From Sporisorium sorghi (Eukaryota; Basidiomycota; Ustilaginomycetes; Ustilaginales; Ustilaginaceae): a stretch of DNA of 47,875 nucleotides. Below the pieces are notes generated by a model. That model was given only the letters and a program-made list of their open reading frames with translations, was not told where the DNA came from and did no database searches. The position numbers were made by a program, and so were the translations under genes. Shown piece after piece: positions 37,509 through 47,875 of this stretch. Positions within the stretch are counted from its first letter, which is position 1, and each line of letters opens with the position of its first letter. Location of the stretch: NCBI GenBank assembly GCA_023212695.1, contig JALCCG010000168.1, positions 1 through 47,875 of the forward strand, read 5' to 3'.

Positions 37509-40500
37509 ATGGATCTCAATTTCGGCACACCCGCTCGACTAGAGCGTCAGATCGCTCAAGATCTCATGGAGACGCAGTCCGAATTCGACCTCTCCATGCC
37601 TGGTGGCGACACACGCGACATAAGTGCTTCCATCACAGCCTTGAGGACGCCCTTGGCAGCTTCGAACCGTCACAATTCGTCCTTCTCGAGGCCATCCGAC
37701 TCTTCCGAAGCTTCCGTCACTTCGCCTGCCAAACACACTCATCTCGCTACACCGCACGCCAACAGACAACCAGTCACATTGGCTGCTGCAGTTCACAATG
37801 CGCAACAGCACACCAAGAGCAATGCACAGCAGCATGCCATGTCAACCTCCTCTTCCACCTCCAGCATCTCAGACTCGCCGCATTCAGCCCAGTTTCCTGA
37901 CCCATACTCGCACGTCAGAAGCACCTCACCGCCGCTCACCTCCACTCCGCAGCGTACCACCGGCGCAGCCTCTACAGTCGGGTCCAGATCTCGCACCACC
38001 ATGACCGCGCGTCCATTGCGACCTTCCAGTGCAGAGGATACGGCCACCCACCGCTTCGATGAAACGACAAAGACATCTACTTCAAGAGCCACTCGCTCCG
38101 CCCGCTCCGCCCGCTCTGCCTCGGCCGTGCTCGACGACCTCACTGAATCATCGATCGCTCCAGAAGAGATGTCTGACCGCGAACAAGATACCCGAGCTGC
38201 ATCGTCCCAGTCGCCCGAGACACAAGCGCGTCAGCATCACCAAGACGGTCGCGACTTCGTTGTGTACGACGCTACATCATCGCACAGCACAACACCGCAG
38301 AGCGAATCTGCGGCAGCAGCCGACGCAATCGACTGGAAACAACGCCGTGCACAACGCAGACAGCTGGTTCAGAATGACGAGTCGGCTGTCGACGATGACG
38401 ACGAGACTCGCAATCACACCGACACAGATGCTTGTGACACATCCTCTTTGCAGCCCACCGGAACCGTCGCAACCCGTGCGGATTCCGTCGCAGAGACCGA
38501 CCAGACTGCCACTGCCTATTCCAGCCCTGCAGCCGCTCGTCTCGCTCGCCAGGGTCTCATTGCATCCAATGCTGCTGTTTCAAAAGAAATACCGGACTCT
38601 GCAGCCAGTACGCCAAGCCGTCCCCTCCAAGCTCAGCTCGCCACACCAAAACATGCGGCAGCTTCCGACGAGCGCGCAAGGATGAAGCAGTACCTCCTCA
38701 ACAGCGTCAAGGCTACAGAGAGGACGCGCTCACGCACAGGCAGGTCTTCCGATGCTCACCTTGAGGTCATCGAGCGTCTCAAGGCACAGGCTCAGCTCCA
38801 CAGAACTCCCGGCTCTCTCTCAGAGGGCGATGCTGCAACCGTCGAGACTGGCTCGCCAGCTACATCCGCCCATCCCACTCCTCGACGCAGGATGGACCGC
38901 CTTGGTAAGGCAAATACCTTTGCAGCTGGTCGCACTCCTCTGCCAAAGGGCGGTGTAGCCGAGTTGCTCCGACGCGGCGCCCTCTTTGGCGTCTCGGACT
39001 CCAGTGCAGCATCTAGCGTAGCTGCCCAGAATCCTCTACGCGCAGGGCCCCAAGTTGTCGAGTCTGTCAAGGATGATGAAGTCGCAAGCGCTGTTGGCTC
39101 CACCACCACCTACTCGGAAGCTTCTTCGAATGACTTGGCGCTCGCACCCAACGGCTCAAAGCACGGCGCCATGGGCTTGCGAGCCAACACGTCTTTCCCT
39201 GGTTTGGGCGCAGCTGACGCCGGCACCGAAGCCAACTCTGTTGCGAGACCGCGCGTCGACGCTGCCAAGCTTGCGCTCTACCAAAGCAAGCTCAATGCAC
39301 GTCTGGACGCTGAGAATGAGGAGCTCAAGCGTGAGCGCGATCAACTGCTCAACAAGCTCGCCCAGCTCGAGGCAGGCTCATCCAGCCAACCGACGCCACC
39401 TCAAGTCGAAGCAATCACCCAACAGTTGCAGGCCGAACGTCAGCGAGCAGATGCCCTCGACAAAGAGGCTCAAGAGCTCGCGGATCTCTTGGACGAAAAA
39501 GAGAGGGAGCTCGAGACTTTGAAAGCCTCGCAAGATGCTCCTGGCGGCAGCGAAGAACGCGAGCAGGAACTGCAACAAGAGATCCAAGAGCTTCAAAGCC
39601 TGCTCAAGGAGAGGGAAGAGGACCTCGAAGAACTCGAAGCTCGTCTCGAACGCGAGCGCTCACAAATGGAAGAGCAGGTGCAACAAGCTAAAGCTTTTTC
39701 TTTCCAGACGCTCGACAAGATCGAAACCGAGAGGGACGAGGCTCTGGAGCGCGTGCAAGCATTGCAAGATCAAGTCAACGAGCTGCGCAGCCGCCCTTCG
39801 GATCCGTCAACAGTCGCGCAGAATGACGAGGCAAGCACGGCTCTGCGAATCCGCGTTCAAGAGCTCCAAGTCGAGAATGAAAGACTGACCAAGGAGCTCG
39901 AGGCCACAATCGAGTCGACCGAGCAGACAGCATCCGAGTTGGAAACTCTTCGAGAACAGGGGAAGAGCGGCGCAGCTCGCATTCGCGGCTTGGAACGTCG
40001 CTTGAACGCCGCAAACGCGCAGCTTTCCAAATCTGCAAGCACGAGCGACCAAGCCGACGACAGCCAAGCCGTGCAACTCGAGTCGCTCCAGGTCGAACTC
40101 CGCGAGGCAAAAGCTTACATTGCAGACCTGGAGGACAAAGCCAATAAGCAACAGACCTCGACATCGTCATCAGTGCAGGAGGAGAAGATCCAACACCTCG
40201 AGCGTCAAAAGGCCGAGCTAGAGGATCGAGTGCAACAGTATCGCGAAATGATCAGCAAAGGAGTGGGCACCAATCTCGCCAACCTGTCCAACGCCGAAGG
40301 AAAGGGTGATGCCGCGTCTCTCCCGCCAATGACGCCTGGAAGATCAGCCCTTGGCTCTTCGCCACTCCCAAAGTCTGTCATGAGCCTACGAAACATCTCG
40401 GCGGTCAAGACACCTCGTTCACCAGGTCCGCTCAGCGAGGCTTCTTGGCTCTACAACGAGTCGAGCCTCGGTGCCGCCAACGTCGTTGACAGAATTGCCT

Positions 40501-42200
40501 ACCTCGAAGGCGCGCTCGACGAGGCCAATGCTTCGATCGATGCCAAGCTGCAGCAGCTCGACGAGGCCGGTGTCGCGCACCTCACACTCGCCGAGAGGCT
40601 TCAGCAAGCTCACCAACGCATCGCTGAGCTCGAGGCCGAAATGGAGAGGCTTCGCATGCTCGGTGGACAGAGCGGAGACACCTCGACCGCGAGCCCCAAC
40701 AAGAGCGTCAGCCAGCGCCAAAAGGTGTTTGCCGACGTGCATGCTCAGCTCGAGGCGCTCAAGAGCCGCTGGGCTGCCGACCACGACAGGTTGCAACAGC
40801 GCGAACGAGACCTCGAACGACGCGAGCGAGAGTTGCAAGATCGAAGCGCCGAGAAGCGTCAATACCAAGAGGTGCTCGCCGAGCTCAACCGCTTCAAGGA
40901 GGCCGCGTCTTCCTTGCAACAGGATCTGCAGCACGAGCGAGCCAAGCAGAGGAGCAAGCTCGCCGAGACAAAGGCGGCCAGCCACCACAAAGACTCGATC
41001 GAGGGCAGCTTGTCGCGAACCCAAGTCGAGCTGGATGCGGTCAAGCGCAAACTCGACGAGAAGATGGGCGGCCTCGAAGACCTCGGTCGCCAGTACATGG
41101 AAAAGGCGGTCCAGCCCGAAAGCACCTTGGGCCGTCGCGAGAGGGTGCAGCTCGACAGCCAGACCGAACGACTCGCCGAACGCTTCCAGGCGGCTCAAGA
41201 CGAGGTCGAGCAGCTCAAAGCCGAGCGCAACGAGCTCCTCACCCAGCGCGTCGAGCTGCACAAGAAGTATGCTGATGCCAACGAAAACTACGAGCAGGTG
41301 CTCGCTGACCTTGCGGCATCTCGAAGTGCGTTGGCCGAGCATCAGGCGCAGCTCGACGAGCAGATTGAGCAGATGGAGGCCGCCCACGCCGCCCTCCGCT
41401 CCAAGAAGGCAGCTTACGAGAAGATTGCCGGCGACCGCGATCGTCTGCGCGCGGAGCGTGACTTGATCGTTCACGACGTTGGTATGTTTGAGCAGGAACT
41501 GCGCCGACTGCGTCGCGAAGCCGACCAACAGGGTGCCGACCTGGAAGCGCTCCGAGCTGAGCGCGAAGAAGCTCGGCGCCAGTTGGCATCAGACGAGCAA
41601 GCTAAGGATCGTGAGCGTGCCGAGTTCATGGTTCAGGTGAGGACGCTCGTCGATCAGCTCAAGTCCAAGACGCAAGAGGTCGACCGGATCAAGACCAAGC
41701 TCGACCAGCTGGAACGCTCTCACACCACTGGAGCGTCGGTCGTCGACGACCACTCGCTCGTCGCTGCGCGCAAGATGCACGAAGCCGAATGCAAAGGTCT
41801 TCTACTACAGATTAAATACCTCAAACTCAAGCTCAATCGCGAGATGGACCTGCGCTCCGACTTGACCCACCAAAAGCAGTACATCGGCCTGCTCCTCCAA
41901 GGCTTCACGCGCTCCGACAAGCAGCTCGGCAAACTCATCTTTGACCTCAACCTGCAGCATCCTTCTCGAGACGCGAGACGGCGTTCGGATGACGTACAGC
42001 GTAGATGGTCCAAGGCTCTCAACGCCGCCTTGGCCGTGGCCAGGATGCAGATTTCAGCGAAGAAGGCCGACAAGCTCAAAGAGATCAAGCAGAGCTTGCA
42101 AAAGGCTCATCAGGAGGTGCAGTCGCGACGAGGCGTTGAGCCAGTGGCCCCGTCACTGATCGGTCTCAAAGCGGGTCTGGCAGCTTCCAACAGACGATGA
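37509..42200 (+). CDS. PACT-domain coiled-coil spindle-pole-body / MTOC protein
   Basis: A 1,563-residue protein. The start is the ATG at 37509 (ACCATGG); the frame is open upstream without an ATG. Residues 1-560 are Ser/Thr/Ala-rich with a conserved-looking start (MDLNFGTPARLERQIAQDL). Residues about 585-1400 are almost continuous coiled coil (Glu/Leu/Gln/Arg heptads), with a Pro/Ser break near 930-980. The C-terminus (about 1427-1545) matches the PACT/MASC type of centrosome-targeting segment: ECKGLLLQIKYLKLKLN, LRSDLTHQKQYIGLLL, then LGKLIFDLNL and a basic helical tail. Known proteins with this end (S. pombe Pcp1 and Mto1, Aspergillus PcpA/ApsB, pericentrin) anchor gamma-tubulin complexes at the spindle pole or other microtubule-organising centres. 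Which of these it is cannot be settled here. Confidence 0.85.
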   Translation: MDLNFGTPARLERQIAQDLMETQSEFDLSMPGGDTRDISASITALRTPLAASNRHNSSFSRPSDSSEASVTSPAKHTHLATPHANRQPVTLAAAVHNAQQHTKSNAQQHAMSTSSSTSSISDSPHSAQFPDPYSHVRSTSPPLTSTPQRTTGAASTVGSRSRTTMTARPLRPSSAEDTATHRFDETTKTSTSRATRSARSARSASAVLDDLTESSIAPEEMSDREQDTRAASSQSPETQARQHHQDGRDFVVYDATSSHSTTPQSESAAAADAIDWKQRRAQRRQLVQNDESAVDDDDETRNHTDTDACDTSSLQPTGTVATRADSVAETDQTATAYSSPAAARLARQGLIASNAAVSKEIPDSAASTPSRPLQAQLATPKHAAASDERARMKQYLLNSVKATERTRSRTGRSSDAHLEVIERLKAQAQLHRTPGSLSEGDAATVETGSPATSAHPTPRRRMDRLGKANTFAAGRTPLPKGGVAELLRRGALFGVSDSSAASSVAAQNPLRAGPQVVESVKDDEVASAVGSTTTYSEASSNDLALAPNGSKHGAMGLRANTSFPGLGAADAGTEANSVARPRVDAAKLALYQSKLNARLDAENEELKRERDQLLNKLAQLEAGSSSQPTPPQVEAITQQLQAERQRADALDKEAQELADLLDEKERELETLKASQDAPGGSEEREQELQQEIQELQSLLKEREEDLEELEARLERERSQMEEQVQQAKAFSFQTLDKIETERDEALERVQALQDQVNELRSRPSDPSTVAQNDEASTALRIRVQELQVENERLTKELEATIESTEQTASELETLREQGKSGAARIRGLERRLNAANAQLSKSASTSDQADDSQAVQLESLQVELREAKAYIADLEDKANKQQTSTSSSVQEEKIQHLERQKAELEDRVQQYREMISKGVGTNLANLSNAEGKGDAASLPPMTPGRSALGSSPLPKSVMSLRNISAVKTPRSPGPLSEASWLYNESSLGAANVVDRIAYLEGALDEANASIDAKLQQLDEAGVAHLTLAERLQQAHQRIAELEAEMERLRMLGGQSGDTSTASPNKSVSQRQKVFADVHAQLEALKSRWAADHDRLQQRERDLERRERELQDRSAEKRQYQEVLAELNRFKEAASSLQQDLQHERAKQRSKLAETKAASHHKDSIEGSLSRTQVELDAVKRKLDEKMGGLEDLGRQYMEKAVQPESTLGRRERVQLDSQTERLAERFQAAQDEVEQLKAERNELLTQRVELHKKYADANENYEQVLADLAASRSALAEHQAQLDEQIEQMEAAHAALRSKKAAYEKIAGDRDRLRAERDLIVHDVGMFEQELRRLRREADQQGADLEALRAEREEARRQLASDEQAKDRERAEFMVQVRTLVDQLKSKTQEVDRIKTKLDQLERSHTTGASVVDDHSLVAARKMHEAECKGLLLQIKYLKLKLNREMDLRSDLTHQKQYIGLLLQGFTRSDKQLGKLIFDLNLQHPSRDARRRSDDVQRRWSKALNAALAVARMQISAKKADKLKEIKQSLQKAHQEVQSRRGVEPVAPSLIGLKAGLAASNRR

Positions 42201-42346
42201 GAAGGGCGGTGATGATGATGATGACGATCCAGGATCTTCCGTTTTTGTACAACACGTCTATGATATCCTATGATACACTTGCACTCCATTGCGGACACCA
42301 AAGCTCGATTCTTACCTGAGCGTGCGTCGCCTTCTCTTCTTGAACC

Positions 42347-45301
42347 TCACTCCTCTTCCTCCCCGCTGCTCTCCTCATCCGAACCTCCGCCTTCGTCCGA
42401 ATCATTCCCATCGTCAACCCCCTGAACCTGAGGCACGATCGTCACCTCGTCCTTCTTGGTGAAATCCATAAACAGCTGGGTGAGCACAAAGACTGCAAAG
42501 TCCTGGTGGGTCCAGTACGACAGATGGGCGCCAAACATATCGATATACCCGCTCAGGCTGATGCTGGCCGAGAGGTGGTAGTCGATGCAGCCGTGCGGGT
42601 TGAGCGCGCGGAATCGGCGTTCGGCGCGCTCGAGCGACTCGATGTCGAAAGCGTGCTTCTCGTCCGCCTCGTCGTCCGGGACGGAAGAGGTGCGGAGCGC
42701 CGTTTCAGGCTGGAGCTTCTTTTTGCGCGCGCCTCTTTCCGTCTCTAGCTCGCGCTTGCCGGGAGTAGCAGCTCCCGATGCACTCGGCTCGCCGCTTTGC
42801 AGGCGGTGCCACTTGCGCACAGTCTCGAGGTAGTCGGACGCATCGACAGTGCGCTCTCCGCTTTCCCTCAGCATCGCCTGTTTCTTCTCATCCTTCGAAA
42901 GCTCCGCAGGAAGCGCATCCTCGTCACCGTCCAGTAGCCTGGCTCGTCTGACCACCTTGCCCGCGCCTTGGAATGGGTGTTCCTTGTACTTTTCAAAAAC
43001 GCGACTCACGCTGATGCGCGGCAGGGAGAGGGAGCGGAGGATGGCATCGGTGGCGCTCTCGATCGAGATGGGCTTGATCAGCTTGGCGTAAGCCGAGTCG
43101 ACGGTGGGTGCCAGCTGAAAAGCGACTGGATCGTTGGGGTTGAAGATGTTGTAGACGTTCTCGGCGGCAAGACAGCCGTATCGGCCCGTCTGGTCGTCGA
43201 ACGCATCCGAGTCTTTGTTGGGATGCCTTTCGGTGCCACTCCTTGCGATGAGCTGGCCGCCGTCGAGGTGGAAGAAGAATGCAACGGGTGATCCGATGAG
43301 GAAGAGATTCTTGACGTTGAAGTGAAGGGCATCATTGCTTCGTAGCGCTTTCTGATCAGTCTGGTCAACTTCCGACAGCGATGGCACTCTGGAAGGCTGC
43401 GCCGAAAGGATATCTGCCGCCAGAGCGGAGCCAAGAGAATGGCCGATGATCGACACGCGCCCTCCATCGTTCTCAAAGTCCGGGTTGCGACGGCAGAAGA
43501 GACGATAGGTACGGTTGAGCTCCGAGACGACTGAGTCGATCATCTTTTGACGATGTCGAGAGAGGTAGAAGGGTACGTCTAGGACGACCTTGGTGATGAC
43601 GTTGCGGACGAGCGGGATGGCTGCCGAGTTGGTAATGTCGTTGAGTGTATAGAAGTTGTCGTTGTCTTCTGGCTCATCGTCGAAATGCACGAACCTACGC
43701 CAGCAGATGGGGATGAACTGTGCTCTACGTCCTCGCGACAGTCGACGTACGGCTGGATCCCGGGCGTTCTCGCTTGCAAGATTGCGAAGATGCTCTACAT
43801 CATAGACGAAATCTAGCGCTTCAAAGTCTTCAGTCAGCTGCTGTCCGATTCCGTGGATGGCAAAGACGAGCTCGGGCGGCTCATCCTTACGATCATCGGG
43901 CAGGAGGTCCGGGTCGTTTTCGGAGCGCCTCTGTCGATCGAGTTCGTCCTCGGTCATCTGCTGTTTGACCTTGCGCTTCTCCTCGTCGGCAGCCTGGTTC
44001 TCGTCATAGCCGAAGAGCTTCTTGAGGGCGACCAAGGGACGCATCGCTGCGTCGCTGGAAGGCACGAGTTTGGCAGCAAAGGATCTTCGCTCGTCTTGAT
44101 CTCCATTGGTGGAAGCTTGGGCGCGATGGGGACCGTCAGCCCCTCCACCGGACGGAGGAGCAGAAGAGGCGTCGGCTGCGCCTTCACGTTTCGAGGCAGA
44201 CCGAGCACCGACGCTGGAGCCTTGGCGTTGAGCCTCGGTGGACTTGGAAGAGCCTTTTTGGCTGGAGTCCTGATCGTCGTTGGCCCAGGGCAGGGAGAGG
44301 GGGAGTAGGGGACCGAAGGATTTCTGCTCGGCAATTTGCTCTGCGCGATCAAAGCCTCGGACGACGATGGCTCCGCCGAGAACGGACAGGAAACTGCCTC
44401 GAAGATCTTGAGAAAAGATGCGGCCGACCTCTGCATCCTGAAAAAAGACTTGGCCTTCGTGCTTCATGCTTGGAAGCGGATGGAGCTTGGACTCGTCGGT
44501 CTCTTCGCCTCGATCGGAATCGTTGTGGGAGTCAGAAGTGCCGAGCCAAGGACGAGCTTGGGCGTAGGCATCATCGAGATCCTGCGAGAGGGGATCGTCC
44601 CAGCTGATGGGTGCATAGGATCCGTCGGTGAGTGACGAGTAAAACCAAGTTGCGCGCACAACTTTGAGCAAGACACCTTTCCAGAAGACAGGATAGAGAG
44701 TCATGGACTCGAGGTCGACATCGAAGAGATTATCCTCCATGACTTCGACCTTTGCGACGCGCTCCGATTCGGGCTCATCGGGATCGAGGATATAGTTGAC
44801 TTGGATCTTGTCCGAATCTGAAATGTTCGAGTCCTCGTTGGAGTCATCATGTTGATCTGATTGAGACTGCGAATCATCATCGTCGGCATCGTCACTTGGT
44901 CTGCCTGCGAAAGGAAGGTAGTGCCGCAGGCCATTGATCCAGGAATTCTTCTGCGGCTTCCGATCCTTTGATGCTGAGCCGGAAGAGGAATGCTTGTTGG
45001 AGTCAGATGAGTCGGCAAAGCCGGAAAGTGCGGATCGAATGGCTTCCACGCCTGAGGGAGGAGCACGAGGCGAAGATGAAACGGTTTGTTGCTTCTCGTC
45101 GTCACCCGGAGACTGCGATCGATGAGATCGCGCCCACTGCTCGCCACCGAGCTTTTGCCATCGCTGTTCGAGCTTGTCGTTATCGTGAGGTTGGAAAGTG
45201 GCCCAAGTGTCGCCACGCGCGTACATCCATTGCGCCTTTTGACGAGGAGGGGAAGCAGACGAAGACGAAGACGACTGACCAGCTGGCGATGGCTGATTCA
45301 T
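42347..45301 (-). CDS. DDHD-domain phospholipase (PA-PLA1 family)
   Basis: A 984-residue protein. The ATG at 45301-45299 (MNQPSPAGQ) is the first in frame. An N-terminal WWE-like part is suggested by QWMYARGDTWATFQPHDNDKLEQRW. The lipase nucleophile motif is VSIIGHSLGSALAAD with S622, preceded by ELVFAIHGIGQQL. The DDHD domain spans about 680-965 with NIFNPNDPVAFQL (D724), GCIDYHLS and GYIDMFGAHLSYW (H926), the expected metal/catalytic residues being present. Family members (human DDHD1/2, yeast Ddl1) hydrolyse phosphatidic acid and other phospholipids and act at mitochondria, ER or Golgi. The tail is Asp/Glu/Ser-rich. It is convergent with the PACT gene, only 146 bases apart. Confidence 0.9.
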   Translation of the reverse strand: MNQPSPAGQSSSSSSASPPRQKAQWMYARGDTWATFQPHDNDKLEQRWQKLGGEQWARSHRSQSPGDDEKQQTVSSSPRAPPSGVEAIRSALSGFADSSDSNKHSSSGSASKDRKPQKNSWINGLRHYLPFAGRPSDDADDDDSQSQSDQHDDSNEDSNISDSDKIQVNYILDPDEPESERVAKVEVMEDNLFDVDLESMTLYPVFWKGVLLKVVRATWFYSSLTDGSYAPISWDDPLSQDLDDAYAQARPWLGTSDSHNDSDRGEETDESKLHPLPSMKHEGQVFFQDAEVGRIFSQDLRGSFLSVLGGAIVVRGFDRAEQIAEQKSFGPLLPLSLPWANDDQDSSQKGSSKSTEAQRQGSSVGARSASKREGAADASSAPPSGGGADGPHRAQASTNGDQDERRSFAAKLVPSSDAAMRPLVALKKLFGYDENQAADEEKRKVKQQMTEDELDRQRRSENDPDLLPDDRKDEPPELVFAIHGIGQQLTEDFEALDFVYDVEHLRNLASENARDPAVRRLSRGRRAQFIPICWRRFVHFDDEPEDNDNFYTLNDITNSAAIPLVRNVITKVVLDVPFYLSRHRQKMIDSVVSELNRTYRLFCRRNPDFENDGGRVSIIGHSLGSALAADILSAQPSRVPSLSEVDQTDQKALRSNDALHFNVKNLFLIGSPVAFFFHLDGGQLIARSGTERHPNKDSDAFDDQTGRYGCLAAENVYNIFNPNDPVAFQLAPTVDSAYAKLIKPISIESATDAILRSLSLPRISVSRVFEKYKEHPFQGAGKVVRRARLLDGDEDALPAELSKDEKKQAMLRESGERTVDASDYLETVRKWHRLQSGEPSASGAATPGKRELETERGARKKKLQPETALRTSSVPDDEADEKHAFDIESLERAERRFRALNPHGCIDYHLSASISLSGYIDMFGAHLSYWTHQDFAVFVLTQLFMDFTKKDEVTIVPQVQGVDDGNDSDEGGGSDEESSGEEEE

Positions 45302-45408
45302 CTTTGGCCAACGGATGCTTTGGTGCAATCCCGATGTCGAGTGATGCTGAGTCGCGTCGAAGAATGCTGATTCTCGAATCGATCAGCGAAAGTTGTGATT
45401 GTGAGACA

Positions 45409-45439
<31 letters not shown>

Positions 45440-45954
45440 ACTATAGAGCGAGCGAGCAGAAGATTACTCGCTTCGGCTGGTCCGAAACAACCACAAGAAT
45501 ACGAAGCGTGAAACGCAGGAGTGACGAAATGCTGCTTGCCAAGCTGCTTGCAGGCTGCAGCTTGCAGCTGGTCCCGATCTAGCCGATGCAACGCGAAACG
45601 AGCGATACGCGCTAGACGCAACAAGTTGCAGTTGGGCCCAGTCAAAGACGCAGACGGCGTATCGCTCTGCACTCCTTTTTTTCAAATTCAGCGGGTGTGG
45701 CTCAGTGAGTTGCGTACGTGGCGGGGCAGACTCGCATGATTCTCGATTAACGTGGTTGGTGATGGGACAGGTGTACTGTACTTGTGGGCCACATCGGCGA
45801 AAACAGCCGCTGAGATTTTCCAAAATCCATAGGCTGTTTCAGCTGTTGAGGAAATTCGAAAATTTGCAACTCCACACCAGTACATGTCACCTCTGCATGC
45901 TCACCAACAACCTTCCTTGACCCTACATCAAACACATTTACAACACTGCGAAAG
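45302..45954. other. Intergenic between DDHD gene and transposon relic, with (GT)n
   Basis: A GT repeat of 25 bases at 45416-45440. The left end of the relic must lie in here or just before 45955, but no terminal repeat can be identified without its partner, which is outside the window. Confidence 0.45.
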
Positions 45955-47875
45955 ATGGCATCTCCTTCACCCTCTACTTCACCTCAGAAGTGCAGCAAAG
46001 CCCATCACATCTTCACAGCAGCAAACAATGCCAGCAACAAGGCCAGAATCCAGACAGCCATTCAGGAGCTTTGAGCAGGATCTTTTGGCAGCACCAGGAA
46101 GGCAGCTGCTGCATACAATGTATCCAAGTCAACCCTGACTCGCCACATGCAAAGATCAACCCCAAAGAAGGATGCACACTCAAAGCAGCAGACCTTATTG
46201 CCTGCTGTAGAGACAGCTCTTGCCACACACATAAGCACCTGCACCTGTGGTGGCTTCCCGCTCACTCCAGCTGACATTCATGCATATGCCATCTACCTGG
46301 CAAGGAAGCAGAGTAATGGGGATAAGCACCTTGGTCAGAGCTGGTTGAAGAGCTTCATGATCCGGCACCTGAATCTCAAGTCCACCCTTTCTCGCTGTGT
46401 TGAGAATGCTCGTCTGAAAGCAGTGCAGCCAGACAATGTCTGCAAGTTTGTTGACTGACTCAAGGAGGTTGTCAACAAATTCAACATCAAGTCCGACATG
46501 ATCTTCAACATGGACGAGACTGGCTTCATGTTTGGCATTGGGGTCAAGCATCAAGTCATCATCGAAAAAGGGCAGTCTTGCTTCAAGGTATGCCAGGCAA
46601 CAGACAAAGTGCTACGGTCATTGAGTGCATCGGCTCTGGAGGGCAGGTTTTGCCCCTGCTCATCATCAACAGCGGAAAGATCCACACCTTTGGTGAGTTC
46701 AGCCGCATGCAATCAATCGGAAATGAGTGGCAGTTTGCAAAGACTGCCAATGGATGGACAAGCAACAGTCTTGCCATCATGTGGCTTGAGCACATCTTTG
46801 ATCCACACAGCAAGCCAGCAAGAGGCCGAGAAAAGGAATGGCAAGTCCTCCTCATTGATGGCCATGGCTCACATGCCTCCAGTGACTTCCTTGATGCCTG
46901 CTGGTTCCAAAAGATTGTTCTGGCATGCTTCCCACCTCATGTCACACATGTGATGCAGCCTCTTGATGTTGCTGTCTTTGGTCCCCTTGCTCAAGCATAC
47001 ACATCGCAAGTCAACTCCATTGGTCTCACCACCAACACTATTGACCTAGTTCAATTTGTGGAGCACTATGCAAAGGGATGCAGCAAGGTCTTGACATTGG
47101 CAAAAGCAAAGCGGGCCTTCACTGACACTGGTCTCAGTGTTTCACCCAATGCCAACCGGATCCTTGCTAGAGCATTTGGTCATGGCTTTGTCAATGACAT
47201 GAGTGATGCAGAATCAGCAACACCAGAGCCTGCTTTGGCAGCAGAGCAGACAACTCCAAGGAAGGTTGAGGCCTTCATCAAACTGCTCAATATGTTTGAA
47301 AACATCAAAGACAAGCAAGACCAGGCTCATCTCAAGTGCAAGCTCATCAATGCATTCCAGGAGTCTTCTGCAGAGTGTGACCTCTTGCAGCAACAGGAAG
47401 AAAACAGGAAAGCATTGAAGAAGGCATCTCACCGCAAACCCAAGCCTGGAGACCAGATGGTGCTTTCAAAGGACAGGGTGATTACCATGGCACAGGCCAA
47501 AGAAAGGATCAAAGAGCTGCAGTCGAAGGCAGACCACTTGCAGGCTGCAGCAGACAGGCAAGAGAGAAAACAAGCAGCTGCAGGTATCATGTCACTTGGC
47601 AACAATCTGCTTGTTGAAGACCCGACACAGCAGGATCAGCAGTTGTCGCAGCCAATGGTGGAGCCTGACTGTCCTTGTGATGACCAGCTGTTCTGCAATG
47701 ACACAGATCAGTTGCAGGTTGCGGGGCCATCATCAAGGCCCAACCCTGGCTTCCTCAACCCTGCCCTCAGCCTTGACACTCAGCAGCCTTTCGACTGGCA
47801 TTGTAGTAACCAGCAGCTTTATAATTCATGTCGACATATGTATATCAAGTTTTGTGGTGTTGTTGAAGCAGGAGC
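45955..47875 (+). pseudogene. Fot1/pogo-type transposase relic, partial at right edge
   Basis: Reading from the ATG at 45955, two in-frame stops (46072-46074 and 46456-46458) and one frameshift (near 46587) interrupt a single transposase; after the shift the frame is open to the window end. Visible parts in order are an N-terminal helix-turn-helix (STRKAAAAYNVSKSTLTRHM), a CENP-B type segment (LTPADIHAYAIYLARK, LGQSWLKSFMIRH), and the catalytic domain with D at 46513 (NMDETGF), 46857 (LLIDGHGSH) and 46965 (HVMQPLDV), spacing DD35D. A Gln/Lys-rich coiled tail follows. It is not a copy of the element at 2104-3991: triad spacing and motif wording differ. The gene is not functional as it stands. 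Confidence 0.88.

Noticed and set aside
40419..41528. 369-codon minus-strand open frame, Leu/Val-rich
   Set aside because: Antisense of the coiled-coil region, where Gln/Glu/Leu codons read as Leu/hydrophobic in reverse.

Overview
This 47.9 kb window is eukaryotic and fungal. The genes are long and almost intron-free, start contexts are CCACC-ATG-like, a short 98-nt intron with GT, AG and a branch-like TACTGAC is visible, and the products include a mitochondrial ABC transporter, a Zn2Cys6 regulator, a PACT-domain spindle-pole protein and a DDHD lipase. Ala/Gln/Ser-rich low-complexity tails, many microsatellites and a tandem cluster of small secreted proteins next to DNA transposons suggest a plant-associated basidiomycete, most likely a smut (Ustilaginales). 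The species cannot be named from the sequence.

Left accessory region (about 1-8,700): five same-strand genes (E1 898-1422, E2 4082-4585, E3 5070-5579, E4 6335-6814, E5 8172-8681) encode 159-174-residue secreted proteins. They share a near-constant signal peptide (VLAWLVLVTCCSAA type), a cysteine-free mature part and a core LG-x3-G-x-(I/L)FG-(V/M/I)-P followed by GFA. E2, E3 and E4 also share promoter blocks (a GTGGGT(N)AGT block, then a TGACGTG block ending in an A/T-rich TATA-like motif) and 3' sequence, so whole gene-plus-promoter units were duplicated. A pogo/Tigger-type transposon (2104-3991, perfect 28-bp terminal inverted repeats, TA duplication) sits inside the E2 promoter at the TATA-like motif. 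Its transposase is broken only by one in-frame stop.

Core region (about 9,180-45,300): MAK21/NOC1-like ribosome biogenesis factor (-), secreted double-psi beta-barrel protein (+), a 1,926-residue disordered protein with one intron (+), a CLASP-type TOG protein (+), an MDL1-like mitochondrial ABC transporter (+), a GatC-like mitochondrial amidotransferase subunit with unresolved first exon (+), a Zn2Cys6 transcription factor (-), a PACT-domain coiled-coil spindle-pole/MTOC protein (+) and a DDHD-domain phospholipase (-). These look like ordinary conserved genes with divergent or convergent spacing, and no operon-like logic is evident.

Right edge (45,955-47,875): a second, unrelated Fot1/pogo-type transposase relic with two in-frame stops and one frameshift, running off the window.

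The main discovery candidate is the effector-like E1-E5 family with its shared promoter module and the transposon that splits one copy of that module.
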